21,292 nt of DNA from Miltoncostaeales bacterium (GCA_030829765.1 JAUROO010000074.1:1-21292), one strand, 5' to 3'; shown: positions 7,243 through 15,808, counted from the first letter of the stretch. Numbers and translations: made by a program. Notes: generated by a model not told the origin, from the letters alone.

Positions 7243-9541
7243 GCACGACGACGGGCTGATCGTCCTCACCATCAATGGCCGCGAGGTGCGGGCGCCCAAG
7301 GGCACCATGCTCGTGGATGCGGCGAAGGCCGCCGGCATCGAGATTCCCATCTTCTGCTACGAGCCCCGCCTGGGTGCGCCCATCGGCGCATGCCGCATGT
7401 GCCTCGTGGAAGTGGAGGGCATGCGCGGGCTGCAGACCGCCTGCTCCACGCCGGTGGCCCCCGACATGGTGGTGAACACCGAGAGCGAGGTGGCGAAGGA
7501 CGCCCAGGACGGCGTGCTGGAACTGCTGCTGGCCAACCACCCGCTGGACTGCCCGGTGTGCGACAAGGGCGGCGAGTGCCCGCTGCAGGACCGCACCTTC
7601 CGCTTCGGGCCGGGCCGCACGCGCTCGCTGGAGCCCAAGCTTCACTTCCCCAAGCCGCTCGATCTCTCGCCGCTGGTGGCACTGGACCGCGAGCGCTGCA
7701 TCGCGTGCTTCCGCTGCGTGCGGTTCAGCCAGGAGGTGGCCGAGGACGGCCAGCTGACCTTCCAGGAGCGCGGCGACCACACGGAGATCGCCACCTTCAG
7801 CGGCGACCCGTACGAGGGGCGCTTCACCGGCAACACCATCGATCTCTGCCCGGTGGGAGCGCTCACCAGCAACCCGTACCGCTTCGTCAGCCGCCCGTGG
7901 GACATCAAGAACACCCCCTCGGTGTGCGCGGGCTGCTCCATGGGCTGCAACCTGGAGATCACCGAGCGCGAGGGCGACGTGAAGCGCCTGACCGGGCGGC
8001 CAGAGCCCAACATGGCCGTGGAGGAGGGCTGGATCTGCGACCGCGGGCGCTGGGGCTATCCGGCGCTTCGCAGCGCCGATCGCCTGCAGGCGCCGGTGCT
8101 GGCCGACGCGGTGGGGCGCAGGAACGTGCCGCTGGAGCGCGCAGTGACCGAGGCATCGGGGCTGCTGGCAGCCCGCGGCGCGCGGGTGGGCATCCTGCTG
8201 GGCGACGCCGTCACCGTGGAAACGGGGTTCCTGGCATGCGAGCTGGCAGCCCGCGTGGGGGGCGGCACGCCCGCCATGGTGGCCCGGACGGGGATCCCGG
8301 GCCACGGCCTGGGACCCATGCGCGCGCTGCCGGGCGCGCAGATGGACGACATCGACGGCGCCGACGTGGTGCTGGTGGTGGGCGGCGACCCGTGCACCCA
8401 GCAGCCGGTGGCCGAACTGCGCATCCGGGGGGCCCGGCGCGCCGGCGCGCAGGTGGCGGTGATCGGCCCGCGCCCCACGGCGCTCGACGCATCCTGTGAA
8501 GCACTTCGCACCACCCCGGGGCACCTGCTGGATGCCGCCGCGGTCATCAACGAGCGCCTGCAGGGCAGCGAGCGCGCCGTGGTGCTGTGGGACGAGGCCG
8601 ATCTCGCCGCCGAGCCCGCGGCCGCCGAGGCCATCGCACGGGTGGTGGCCGCCACCCCTGGCGCGCGGGCGATCGAGATGTGCGCCGACGTGAGCGGCCC
8701 CGGGCTGCGCGCCCTGGGCATCCCCGCAGCCGGTGACCTGCTGACGGCACTCGAGGCCGGCGCCATCGACATCCTGCTCACAATCGGCGCCGACCCCACC
8801 GCGGGGCCGGCGGGCGACCGCTGGGCGGCGGCCGCGGACCGCGCGGGCACGATCATCGAGATGGCCACTCATCGCACGGGGCTGACCGACCGCGCCACCC
8901 TCGTCCTGCCCATGCTGGCTCCCCTGGAGGATGAGGGCGTGCTGGTGAGCATGACCGGGCGCGCACAGCGGCTGAGGCCCGGCGCGCGCGAGGCCGCGGG
9001 GGCCGCCGCGGCGTGGGAGATGATCGTGGGCATCACCCACCGGATCGGGAGCCCGGTGCCCGACCGCACTCCGGCCCAGGCGTTCCGGCGGCTGGCCGAG
9101 CAGCACGCGGCCTTCGCAGGGTTGGACTACCGCGTGATCGGCAGCGAGGGCGCGGCAGTCGCCCCCGTGCCGCAGGATCCGGGCGTCCCTGCGCGCGGGC
9201 CCGTGGGTGATGGCCTGCTGGTGGTGCCATGCGCCCCGGTGTTCGGCGACGCCGTGGCCCACCGGTCCGATGCGCTGGAGGCAGTGCGCGAGCCGTCGCG
9301 CGTGGCGCTCGCACCCGCGGAAGCCGAGCGGCTGGGCGTGCGCACCGATGCCCGCGTGCGCGTGACCACGCCGGAGGGCACGGTCGTGCTGCCGTTGGAG
9401 ATCGACTCGCGCCTGCACGAGGGCGCGGTGTACCTGGTGATGGGCGACCCGGCCTCCGGGGCCGCCCGCCTGCTGCCGGGGGACCGGGGACCCGTGCACG
9501 CCGCGGTGTCGGCGGCCGCGCGCGAGGAGGTGGGCGCGTGA
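7235..9541 (+). CDS. nuoG: NADH-quinone oxidoreductase subunit G
   Basis: A 768-residue iron-sulfur subunit. Residues 1-220 bind the usual clusters: [2Fe-2S] N1b at Cys41, Cys53, Cys56, Cys70; N5 at His102, Cys106, Cys109, Cys115; N4 at Cys155, Cys158, Cys161 and Cys205. A further Cys231-x2-Cys234-x3-Cys238 set with Cys268 in GWICDRGR matches the extra off-pathway cluster N7 known in Thermus and E. coli. The rest is a molybdopterin-oxidoreductase-like domain, expected to be cofactor-free in complex I, and ends in a small beta-barrel-like segment. The start is TTG 7235, preceded by a GGGGGAG ribosome binding site and overlapping nuoF. It ends in a GTGA overlap with nuoH. Confidence 0.97.
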   Translation: MAEHDDGLIVLTINGREVRAPKGTMLVDAAKAAGIEIPIFCYEPRLGAPIGACRMCLVEVEGMRGLQTACSTPVAPDMVVNTESEVAKDAQDGVLELLLANHPLDCPVCDKGGECPLQDRTFRFGPGRTRSLEPKLHFPKPLDLSPLVALDRERCIACFRCVRFSQEVAEDGQLTFQERGDHTEIATFSGDPYEGRFTGNTIDLCPVGALTSNPYRFVSRPWDIKNTPSVCAGCSMGCNLEITEREGDVKRLTGRPEPNMAVEEGWICDRGRWGYPALRSADRLQAPVLADAVGRRNVPLERAVTEASGLLAARGARVGILLGDAVTVETGFLACELAARVGGGTPAMVARTGIPGHGLGPMRALPGAQMDDIDGADVVLVVGGDPCTQQPVAELRIRGARRAGAQVAVIGPRPTALDASCEALRTTPGHLLDAAAVINERLQGSERAVVLWDEADLAAEPAAAEAIARVVAATPGARAIEMCADVSGPGLRALGIPAAGDLLTALEAGAIDILLTIGADPTAGPAGDRWAAAADRAGTIIEMATHRTGLTDRATLVLPMLAPLEDEGVLVSMTGRAQRLRPGAREAAGAAAAWEMIVGITHRIGSPVPDRTPAQAFRRLAEQHAAFAGLDYRVIGSEGAAVAPVPQDPGVPARGPVGDGLLVVPCAPVFGDAVAHRSDALEAVREPSRVALAPAEAERLGVRTDARVRVTTPEGTVVLPLEIDSRLHEGAVYLVMGDPASGAARLLPGDRGPVHAAVSAAAREEVGA

Positions 9542-10536
9542 CCGCGCAGGAGGCCGTGCTCACGATGATCATCCAGGCGGTGGTCGTGGTGGGCGTGGTG
9601 TTCTCGGGCTTCGCCGGCCTCACGGTGATCGAGCGCAAGTTGATCGGCCGGTTCCAGGCCCGCGTGGGGCCCAACCGCGCCGGGCCGTTCGGGCTGCTGC
9701 AGCCGCTGGCCGACATCGGCAAGCTGACCTTCAAGGAGGACTTCGTCCCGGCGGGCGCCAACCGCTGGGTGTTCCGCCTGGCGCCGATGATCCCGGTGAT
9801 CGCCGCCGTTGCCGCGCTGTCGCTGATCCCCTACGGCGGCGTGCACGAGTGGTTCGGCCACACCATCACGCTGTACGGCACCGACCTGAGCGTGGGCGTG
9901 CTGGTGTTCCTGGCGCTGTCCAGCCTGGGGGCATACGGACTGATCCTGGGCGGATGGGCCAGTGGCAACAAGTACTCGTTCCTGGGCGCGGCGCGCGGTG
10001 CCGCGCAGTTGGTGTCGTACGAGGTGGCACTGGGCCTGTCGATCGTGGGCGTGGTGATGATCAGCCGGAGCCTCTCGCTGGTGGACATCGCCAACGACCA
10101 GTCGGGGGGCCTCTGGTACATCCTGCTGCAGCCGGTGGCGTTCGTGGTGTTCATGATCGCGGCATTCGCCGAGACAAACCGCGTGCCGTTCGACCTGGGC
10201 GAGGCCGAGAGCGAACTGATCTCGGGCTACAACACCGAGTACGGCTCGGTGAAGTTCGCGATGTTCCTGGCCGCCGAGTACGTGGCGCTCATCGTCATCT
10301 CCGCCTTCGCCGCCACGTTGTTCCTGGGCGGCCCCAACGGACCCTGGCTGCCGGGCTTCATCTGGCTGGGCATCAAGATCACCGCCCTGCTGTTCGTGTT
10401 CATCTGGGTGCGCGCCACCCTGCCCCGCTTCCGGTATGACCGGCTGATGAAGTTCGGGTGGAAGGTGCTGATCCCCGTGGCGCTGGCCAACATCGTCGTG
10501 ACGGCCATCGTGCTGGGACTGGGGTTCGCGAACTGA
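9538..10536 (+). CDS. nuoH: NADH-quinone oxidoreductase subunit H
   Basis: A 332-residue membrane subunit with about eight helices that joins the peripheral and membrane arms and lines the quinone chamber. Signatures are ERKLIGRFQARVGPNRAGPF (32-51), QPLADIGKL with FKED following, and AETNRVPFDLGEAESEL (211-227) leading to YNTEYGSVKF, the acidic loop near the quinone channel. GTG 9538 overlaps the nuoG TGA by 4 bp (GTGA). The stop overlaps the nuoI ATG by one base (TGATG). Nothing unusual seen in it. Confidence 0.97.
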   Translation: MTAQEAVLTMIIQAVVVVGVVFSGFAGLTVIERKLIGRFQARVGPNRAGPFGLLQPLADIGKLTFKEDFVPAGANRWVFRLAPMIPVIAAVAALSLIPYGGVHEWFGHTITLYGTDLSVGVLVFLALSSLGAYGLILGGWASGNKYSFLGAARGAAQLVSYEVALGLSIVGVVMISRSLSLVDIANDQSGGLWYILLQPVAFVVFMIAAFAETNRVPFDLGEAESELISGYNTEYGSVKFAMFLAAEYVALIVISAFAATLFLGGPNGPWLPGFIWLGIKITALLFVFIWVRATLPRFRYDRLMKFGWKVLIPVALANIVVTAIVLGLGFAN

Positions 10537-11018
10537 TGGGCGTGCTCGATCCCCTCAAGGGCTTTGGCGTCACCTTCCGCAACCTGCTGAAGACGCCCGT
10601 GACCATCGGCTACCCCGAACACAAGACCCCCGTGTACCCGCGGTTCCGGGGGCGTCACCGGCTGTGGCGGTTCGAGAACGGCCTGGAGAAGTGCGTGGGC
10701 TGCTCGCTGTGCGCCGCCGCCTGCCCAGCCGACTGCATCCGCGTGGTGGCCGAGGAGAACACGCCGGAAAACCGGGTGTCGGCCGGCGAGCGCTACGCGC
10801 GCATCTACGAGATCAACATGGCGCGCTGCATCTTCTGCGGCTACTGCGAGGTGGCGTGCCCGTTCGACGCCGTCACGCTCGAGCACTCGTATGAGCTGAG
10901 CGAGTACAGCCGCGAGGCCCTCATCTACACCAAGGACGTCCTGCTGGAGCCGGCGCCGAAGCAGCCGCCGCTGCACCCCAACGTGCCCGGCGACCCCTCC
11001 CCGGCGGCGGACGCATAG
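10536..11018 (+). CDS. nuoI: NADH-quinone oxidoreductase subunit I, two [4Fe-4S] clusters
   Basis: A 160-residue ferredoxin-like subunit that relays electrons toward NuoB via N6a and N6b. Both cluster motifs are complete: Cys53, 56, 59 and 63 in CVGCSLCAAACP, and Cys98, 101, 104 and 108 in CIFCGYCEVACP. The N-terminal part (GYPEHKTPVYPRFRGRHRL) matches the family segment that packs on the membrane arm. The C-terminal tail of about 25 residues is proline-rich. The ATG overlaps the nuoH stop (TGATG), and the TAG stop shares one base with the GTG of the cupin gene. Confidence 0.97.
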   Translation: MGVLDPLKGFGVTFRNLLKTPVTIGYPEHKTPVYPRFRGRHRLWRFENGLEKCVGCSLCAAACPADCIRVVAEENTPENRVSAGERYARIYEINMARCIFCGYCEVACPFDAVTLEHSYELSEYSREALIYTKDVLLEPAPKQPPLHPNVPGDPSPAADA

Positions 11019-11506
11019 TGCCGGTGGACACCCTGACACCGGGCACGCCCATGCTGTTCATGGGCGAGGGCTTCCGCGTCCATGCGACCAGCGACACCAC
11101 GGGTGGGGGCTTCCTGATCGCCGAGATCGCCTCGCGCCCCGGCGGTGGGCCACTGCACATGCACAGCCATGAGGCCGCCGAGCAGTACATGTGCCTGGAC
11201 GGCGAGATCACGGTGATCACCGGGGACCGCGCCACCGTGCTGGGGCCGCTCGAGAGCACCACCATCGCGCCGTGGGCCCCGCACACCTACCGCAACCTGG
11301 GCGGGCGCCCGGCGCGCCTGCTGTGCACGCTGTCGCCCCCGCACGAGATGGAGGCCTTCCTGCGCGAGGTGTGTGACGAGGTGACCGACACCTCGGCGCC
11401 GCTGCCCCCGGTGACGGCGGAGCAGAGCGACCACGCCATGGCCGTGGCCGGGCGCCACGGCATGCGCATCCTGGACCCGTACGACCCGGCGGTGATCGGT
11501 GGGTGA
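11018..11506 (+). CDS. Single-domain cupin protein embedded in the nuo operon
   Basis: A 162-residue soluble protein with a cupin beta-barrel. Motif 1 is intact: LHMHSHEAAEQYMCLDG contains His49-x-His51-x3-Glu55-x6-Gly62, a metal-binding set. Motif 2 is present as PWAPHTYRN with His89 and Asn93, one residue shorter than the textbook spacing. A helical C-terminal part of about 55 residues follows (MEAFLREVCDEV onward). It starts at GTG 11018 overlapping the nuoI stop by one base and overlaps nuoJ by 8 bp, so it is clearly cotranscribed and probably translationally coupled with complex I genes. It is not a known complex I subunit. Substrate and enzymatic activity cannot be told; a bound metal is likely from the ligands. 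Confidence 0.9.
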   Translation: MPVDTLTPGTPMLFMGEGFRVHATSDTTGGGFLIAEIASRPGGGPLHMHSHEAAEQYMCLDGEITVITGDRATVLGPLESTTIAPWAPHTYRNLGGRPARLLCTLSPPHEMEAFLREVCDEVTDTSAPLPPVTAEQSDHAMAVAGRHGMRILDPYDPAVIGG

Positions 11507-12020
11507 GAAGGTCACCTTCGCCGTGGCGGCGATCGGCGCGCTGGGGTTCGGCACCGGCGTGGTGTTCTTCCGCGACGCCTTCCGCGCGGCCGTGAGCCTG
11601 ATCGGCACCCTGCTGTCAGTGGCGCTGCTGTTCATCGTGCTGCTCGCACCCTTCGCCGCCGCGGTGCAGGTGATCGTGTACGCCGGGGCCATCGTGGTGA
11701 TGTTCCTGTTCGTCATCGCCTACCTGGGCGAGCGCGGCGAGGTGACCACGCCCGACCGCCTGGACCGCTGGCAGGTGATCGGCTGGCTGGGCGTGATCGG
11801 CCTGGGCGCGTTCGGGGCCGTGGCCGTGCTGGACTCCTCATCGGCGCCGGCCGACGCCGCGCCCGCCACCACCGACGTGGGCACGCCCGCGTCGATCGGC
11901 GACGCCTTCCTGTCGGACCACCTGCTGGCCTTCGAGGTGACGTCGCTGATCCTGCTGGTGGCCGCCGTGGGCGCGGTGATCCTGGCGCGCAGCGCCGTAC
12001 AGGGGGCGGGCGGACGGTGA
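11499..12020 (+). CDS. nuoJ: NADH-quinone oxidoreductase subunit J
   Basis: A 173-residue membrane subunit with about five helices. Helix 3 carries the diagnostic VQVIVYAGAIVVMFLFVI stretch (56-73), including the conserved Tyr61-Ala-Gly of the flexible helix that couples quinone chemistry to proton movement. An Ala/Asp-rich loop (SSSAPADAAPATT) separates helices 4 and 5. The GTG at 11499 overlaps the cupin stop by 8 bp; the alternative GTG at 11503 is out of frame. It ends in a GTGA overlap with nuoK. Confidence 0.94.
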   Translation: MGEKVTFAVAAIGALGFGTGVVFFRDAFRAAVSLIGTLLSVALLFIVLLAPFAAAVQVIVYAGAIVVMFLFVIAYLGERGEVTTPDRLDRWQVIGWLGVIGLGAFGAVAVLDSSSAPADAAPATTDVGTPASIGDAFLSDHLLAFEVTSLILLVAAVGAVILARSAVQGAGGR

Positions 12021-12322
12021 ACGTGCCCATCGAGGCATACCTGATGCTGTCGCTGGCCCTGCTCGCGCTGGGGCTGGTGGGCGTGATGCGCCGCCGCAAC
12101 CCGCTGATGCTGCTGCTGAGCGTCGAGTTGATGCTGAACGCGGGCAACGTGTCGCTGATCGGCTTCTCGCGCCTGTGGGACGACCCCTCGGGCCAGGTGT
12201 TCGCCCTGGTGGTGATGGTGGTCGCCGCGGCGGAGGTGGTGATCGGCCTCGGGCTGGTGGTGGCCATCTTCCGCTCGCGCACCCGACTGGACGTGGACGA
12301 GATGTCGTCCATGAGGGGCTGA
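12017..12322 (+). CDS. nuoK: NADH-quinone oxidoreductase subunit K
   Basis: A 101-residue three-helix membrane subunit of normal length. The two essential membrane glutamates are present: Glu37 in LLSVELMLN and Glu73 in AAAEVVIGL, corresponding to Glu36 and Glu72 of E. coli NuoK. They belong to the proton pathway between NuoJ and NuoN. GTG 12017 overlaps the nuoJ stop (GTGA). Four bases separate its stop from the nuoL ATG. Confidence 0.96.
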   Translation: MNVPIEAYLMLSLALLALGLVGVMRRRNPLMLLLSVELMLNAGNVSLIGFSRLWDDPSGQVFALVVMVVAAAEVVIGLGLVVAIFRSRTRLDVDEMSSMRG

Positions 12323-12326
12323 GGCC

Positions 12327-14243
12327 ATGGCCACCGCTCTCGCGTGGATCGTGCTGGTGGTGCCGCTGATCAGCGGGATCGTGCTGGCCGGGTGGCCGGG
12401 CGAGCCGCCGCACGCGGTCACCCGCCTGCTGGGCATCGGCAGCATCCTCATCAGCTTCGCGCTCTCGGTGGCGGTGTTCATCGGCCTGCTGGGCAATGCC
12501 GCAGACGACCGGTCGTTCACCTCAAGCGCCTTCGAGTGGATCTCCATCGCCGGCACCGACGTGGACCTGTCGATCCTGGTGGACCCGCTCAGCGTGATGA
12601 TGATGCTCATCATCACCGGGGTGGGATTCCTCATCCACCTGTACTCGGCCGAGTACATGGAGCACGACCGCGATTACCGCCGGTTCTTCGCGAGCATGAA
12701 CCTGTTCGTGTTCTCGATGTTGCTGCTGGTGCTTGCCGGCAACTTCTTCTTCCTCATCGTCGGATGGGCGTTCGTGGGGCTGGCGTCGTACCTGCTGATC
12801 GGCTTCTGGTACGAGAGGCCCACTGCCGTGGCCGCCGCGAAGAAGGCCTTCGTGATCAACGTGATCGGCGATGTGGGCCTGGTGCTGGCGGCGTTCCTCA
12901 TCCTGCGGGAACTGGGGACGCTGGACTACGGCGAGGCGTTTGCCGGGGCGTCCGGCCTGGGGGCGAATTCGGGAACCGTGCTGGCCATCTGCCTGCTGCT
13001 GTTCGTAGGCGCCGCGGCCAAGAGCGCGCAGGTGCCGCTGCACACGTGGCTACCGGATGCCATGGAGGGCCCCACCCCGGTGAGCGCCCTGATCCACGCG
13101 GCCACCATGGTGACGGCCGGCGTCTACCTGATCGTGCGCTGCCACGCGTTCTTCGACCTGTCATGGCTGGCGGGCGACATCGTGGCCGTGGTGGGTGCGA
13201 TCACCCTGCTGATGGCGGCCACCGTGGCCCTGCAGCAGGTGGACATCAAGCGCGTGCTCGCGTGGTCAACGGTGAGCCAGGTGGGCTACATGATCATGGC
13301 CGTGGGGCTGGGTGCCTACGCCAGCGGAATGTTCATGCTGATGGCCCACGCCTTCTACAAGGCGGCGCTGTTCCTGGCCGCCGGCGTGGTGATCCACGCG
13401 CTGCACGACGAGCAGAGCCTGGACCGCATGGGCGGCCTGCGGAAGTACCTGCGGGTGGCCTACTTCGGCATGGGCGCGGGCTGCCTGGCCATCGCCGGCG
13501 TGCCCGGATTCGCGGGCTTCTTCGCCAAGGACGACGTGCTGGCAAGCGCCCTGAACGGGGGCGCGATCGGCGTGTTCTGCTGGGTGGTGGGCATCCTCGG
13601 CGCGTTCCTCACGGCGCTCTACATGTTCCGGCTGCTGTTCCGCGCCTTCTTCGGGCCCGAGCCCGCGGGGGGCTACCAACCGGCACCCCACCCCTCGCGG
13701 TGGTGGATGTCCGTGCCCGTGGTGGTGCTGGGGATCCTGAGCATCGTGGGCGGATGGCTGCAGTTGCCGTTCGGGTGGACCGAGATCAGCGACTGGCTCC
13801 TGCCGGTCACCGGCGAGGGGCCGGCCATCCTCGAGCCCACGCACGCCACCGAGGTGGTGACCATCATCGTGTCGGTGGTGATGGCGCTGGGTGGCATCGG
13901 CCTGGCCTGGTGGCTGTTCGGGGCCGACCCCGAGCGGCGCATCCGCCTGGCTGCCATCGCGCGCGGGCCGCGCGCCGTGATGGACGATGCCTGGCGATTC
14001 GATGAGGCCTACGACGACGTGTTCGTGGAGCCCGGGCGCGAGATGGCCGACGTGATGCTGACCCGCGTGGAGCCCGCGGGGCCGCAGGGCATCATCACCG
14101 GAACCGTGGCCTTCGTGCGCGGCGCGGCACGCCTGGTGAGGTCGTCCCAGAGCGGCATGGTGCGCGCATATGCCTTCTGGATGGTGCTGGGCATCGCACT
14201 GGCGGGCATCGTTGCCGCGCTGATCGCGGCAGGGGGCTCCTGA
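12327..14243 (+). CDS. nuoL: NADH-quinone oxidoreductase subunit L, antiporter-like
   Basis: A 638-residue antiporter-like proton-pumping subunit, with the long C-terminal region that forms the lateral helix and terminal anchor. Conserved elements are Lys232 in AAAKSAQVPLHTWLPDAM, HAATMVTAGVYLI after it, DIKRVLAWSTVSQVGY (306-321), HAFYKAALFL, and Lys401 in GFFAKDDVL. Oddly, the glutamate expected in helix 5 (WE-x-VGL-x-SYLLIGF) is replaced by Ala148 in GWAFVGLASYLLIGF; the codon is GCG at 12768-12770. The rest of the protein reads as intact with no frameshift. ATG 12327 was chosen at a 4-bp gap from nuoK. The stop overlaps the nuoM ATG by one base. Confidence 0.96.
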   Translation: MATALAWIVLVVPLISGIVLAGWPGEPPHAVTRLLGIGSILISFALSVAVFIGLLGNAADDRSFTSSAFEWISIAGTDVDLSILVDPLSVMMMLIITGVGFLIHLYSAEYMEHDRDYRRFFASMNLFVFSMLLLVLAGNFFFLIVGWAFVGLASYLLIGFWYERPTAVAAAKKAFVINVIGDVGLVLAAFLILRELGTLDYGEAFAGASGLGANSGTVLAICLLLFVGAAAKSAQVPLHTWLPDAMEGPTPVSALIHAATMVTAGVYLIVRCHAFFDLSWLAGDIVAVVGAITLLMAATVALQQVDIKRVLAWSTVSQVGYMIMAVGLGAYASGMFMLMAHAFYKAALFLAAGVVIHALHDEQSLDRMGGLRKYLRVAYFGMGAGCLAIAGVPGFAGFFAKDDVLASALNGGAIGVFCWVVGILGAFLTALYMFRLLFRAFFGPEPAGGYQPAPHPSRWWMSVPVVVLGILSIVGGWLQLPFGWTEISDWLLPVTGEGPAILEPTHATEVVTIIVSVVMALGGIGLAWWLFGADPERRIRLAAIARGPRAVMDDAWRFDEAYDDVFVEPGREMADVMLTRVEPAGPQGIITGTVAFVRGAARLVRSSQSGMVRAYAFWMVLGIALAGIVAALIAAGGS

Positions 14244-15808
14244 TGCCCTGGGTGAGCCTGCTCATCCTCGTTCCGCTGGCCGCGGCCGTGGTGCTGGGCG
14301 TGCTGCCCGCGCGCGAGCGCCGGGCGGCGCGCGGCGTGGCGCTGATCGGCACGCTTGCCACGCTGGCCATCTCGATCATCGTGGTGGCGCTGTTCGACCG
14401 CGACATGGCCGTGATGCAGCAGGTGGACCACCTGGACTGGATCCCCGCGGCCGGCGTGTCATGGGACGTGGGCGTGGACGGCATCTCGATCTGGCTGGTG
14501 CTGCTGACCACCGTGATCTTCACGCTGGGCACCATCGCCGCGTGCCAGCGGCTGCCCGAGCGCCGTGGACCGGCCTTCCTCGCGCTGATCATGCTGGCCC
14601 AGGCCGCCCTGCTGGGCCTGTTCACCGCGGGCGACCTGATCCTCTTCTACGTGTTCTGGGAGTTCATGCTCATCCCGTTCGCGCTGCTCATCTGGAACTG
14701 GGGCGGGGACGACCGGCGTGGCGCGGGGATGATCTTCGTGGTCTACACGATGGCCGGATCCCTGCTGATGCTGGTGGCCATCATCGCCACCGCGCTCACC
14801 GCCATGGACGCCACGGGCGAACTGAGCTTCCTCATCCGCGACATGCAGGGCGTGGCCTTCGGCGAGGCCACCAGCACGATCCTGCTGGCCGGGTTCCTGA
14901 TCGCCTTCGCCATCAAGATCCCGCTCTGGCCGTTCCACGGGTGGCTGCCGCGCGCGTACTCGCAGGCGCCGATCGTGGTGACCATCCTCCTGGCCGCCGT
15001 GATGAGCAAGGCGGGCGTGTACGGCCTGCTGCGCATCGGCGTGCCGGTGTTCCCCGAGGGCATCGGGAACCTGCTGATCCCCGTGGCCATCCTGGCGCTG
15101 ATCGGGATCGTGTACGGATCGCTGCTGGCCTGGCGGGCGCCCACCATGCGCCTGCTGGTGGGCTACTCCAGCGTGGCCCACCTGGGCTTCATCGTGCTGG
15201 GCATCATCGTGATCGACCGCATGGCGGCGCAGGGTGCGGTGCTGCAGATGATCAACCACGGCATCGTGGCCGCCGCGGCGTTCGCCGTGGTCATGGTGAT
15301 CAGCCGGGGAACGGGCACCGGCGACATGGACCGCCTGGGCGGGCTGGCAAAGGGCGCGCCGCGCCTGGCCGTGGCCTTCCTGTTCGTGACCATGGCTGCC
15401 CTCGCCCTGCCCGGCTCCAATGCCTTCGTGGGCGAGTTCTTCATCCTCGGCGGCGTGTTCGACCAGTACGCGTGGATGGCGGTGATCGCCATGCTGGGCG
15501 TCATCTATGCCGCGGTGTACATGCTGCGGATGTACCAGGGCACCATGAACGGGCCGGCGCGTGGCGTGACGGACGACGGGCGCGCGGCCGAGATGGGCGC
15601 GCGTGACGCGATCATCCTGGTGCCCCTGATCCTGATGATGATGTGGATCGCCCTGTGGCCCGGCAGCCTGGTGGGGGCCACCCGTGCCAGCACCGATCTG
15701 GCGCTGGCGCCGGCCCAGGTGGCCGAGGGCCGCCCGGTGGAGCAGATCGGCGTGCTGCCCGCGCGCGCGGCGATGACCCCGGCCACCGACCCCGCGGAGC
15801 GCCCGTGA
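14243..15808 (+). CDS. nuoM: NADH-quinone oxidoreductase subunit M, antiporter-like
   Basis: A 521-residue membrane subunit with about 14 helices. The helix-5 glutamate (Glu140 in FYVFWEFMLIP), the helix-7 lysine (Lys225 in AFAIKIPLWPFHGWLP) and the helix-12 glutamate (Glu398 in NAFVGEFFIL) are all present. Two usual NuoM segments are divergent: the segment after the helix-7 lysine reads WLPRAYSQAP where WLPDAHTEAP is typical, and the loop before YSSVAHLG reads APTMRLLVG where a D-x-KR sequence is common. A hydrophilic C-terminal tail of about 45 residues ends the protein. ATG 14243 overlaps the nuoL stop and follows an AGGGGG ribosome binding site. It ends with a GTGA overlap into nuoN. Confidence 0.96.
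   Translation: MPWVSLLILVPLAAAVVLGVLPARERRAARGVALIGTLATLAISIIVVALFDRDMAVMQQVDHLDWIPAAGVSWDVGVDGISIWLVLLTTVIFTLGTIAACQRLPERRGPAFLALIMLAQAALLGLFTAGDLILFYVFWEFMLIPFALLIWNWGGDDRRGAGMIFVVYTMAGSLLMLVAIIATALTAMDATGELSFLIRDMQGVAFGEATSTILLAGFLIAFAIKIPLWPFHGWLPRAYSQAPIVVTILLAAVMSKAGVYGLLRIGVPVFPEGIGNLLIPVAILALIGIVYGSLLAWRAPTMRLLVGYSSVAHLGFIVLGIIVIDRMAAQGAVLQMINHGIVAAAAFAVVMVISRGTGTGDMDRLGGLAKGAPRLAVAFLFVTMAALALPGSNAFVGEFFILGGVFDQYAWMAVIAMLGVIYAAVYMLRMYQGTMNGPARGVTDDGRAAEMGARDAIILVPLILMMMWIALWPGSLVGATRASTDLALAPAQVAEGRPVEQIGVLPARAAMTPATDPAERP

Noticed and set aside
6746..9499. Very long open frame on the minus strand opposite nuoG
   Set aside because: It is a mirror of nuoG and nuoF caused by high GC and the lack of stop codons in the complementary frame. 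Its translation is His/Arg/Gly-rich low-complexity sequence with no domain pattern.
12344..14005. Second plus-strand frame inside nuoL
   Set aside because: It overlaps the whole of nuoL in a shifted frame and encodes Arg/Gly/Ala-rich sequence without hydrophobic helices.
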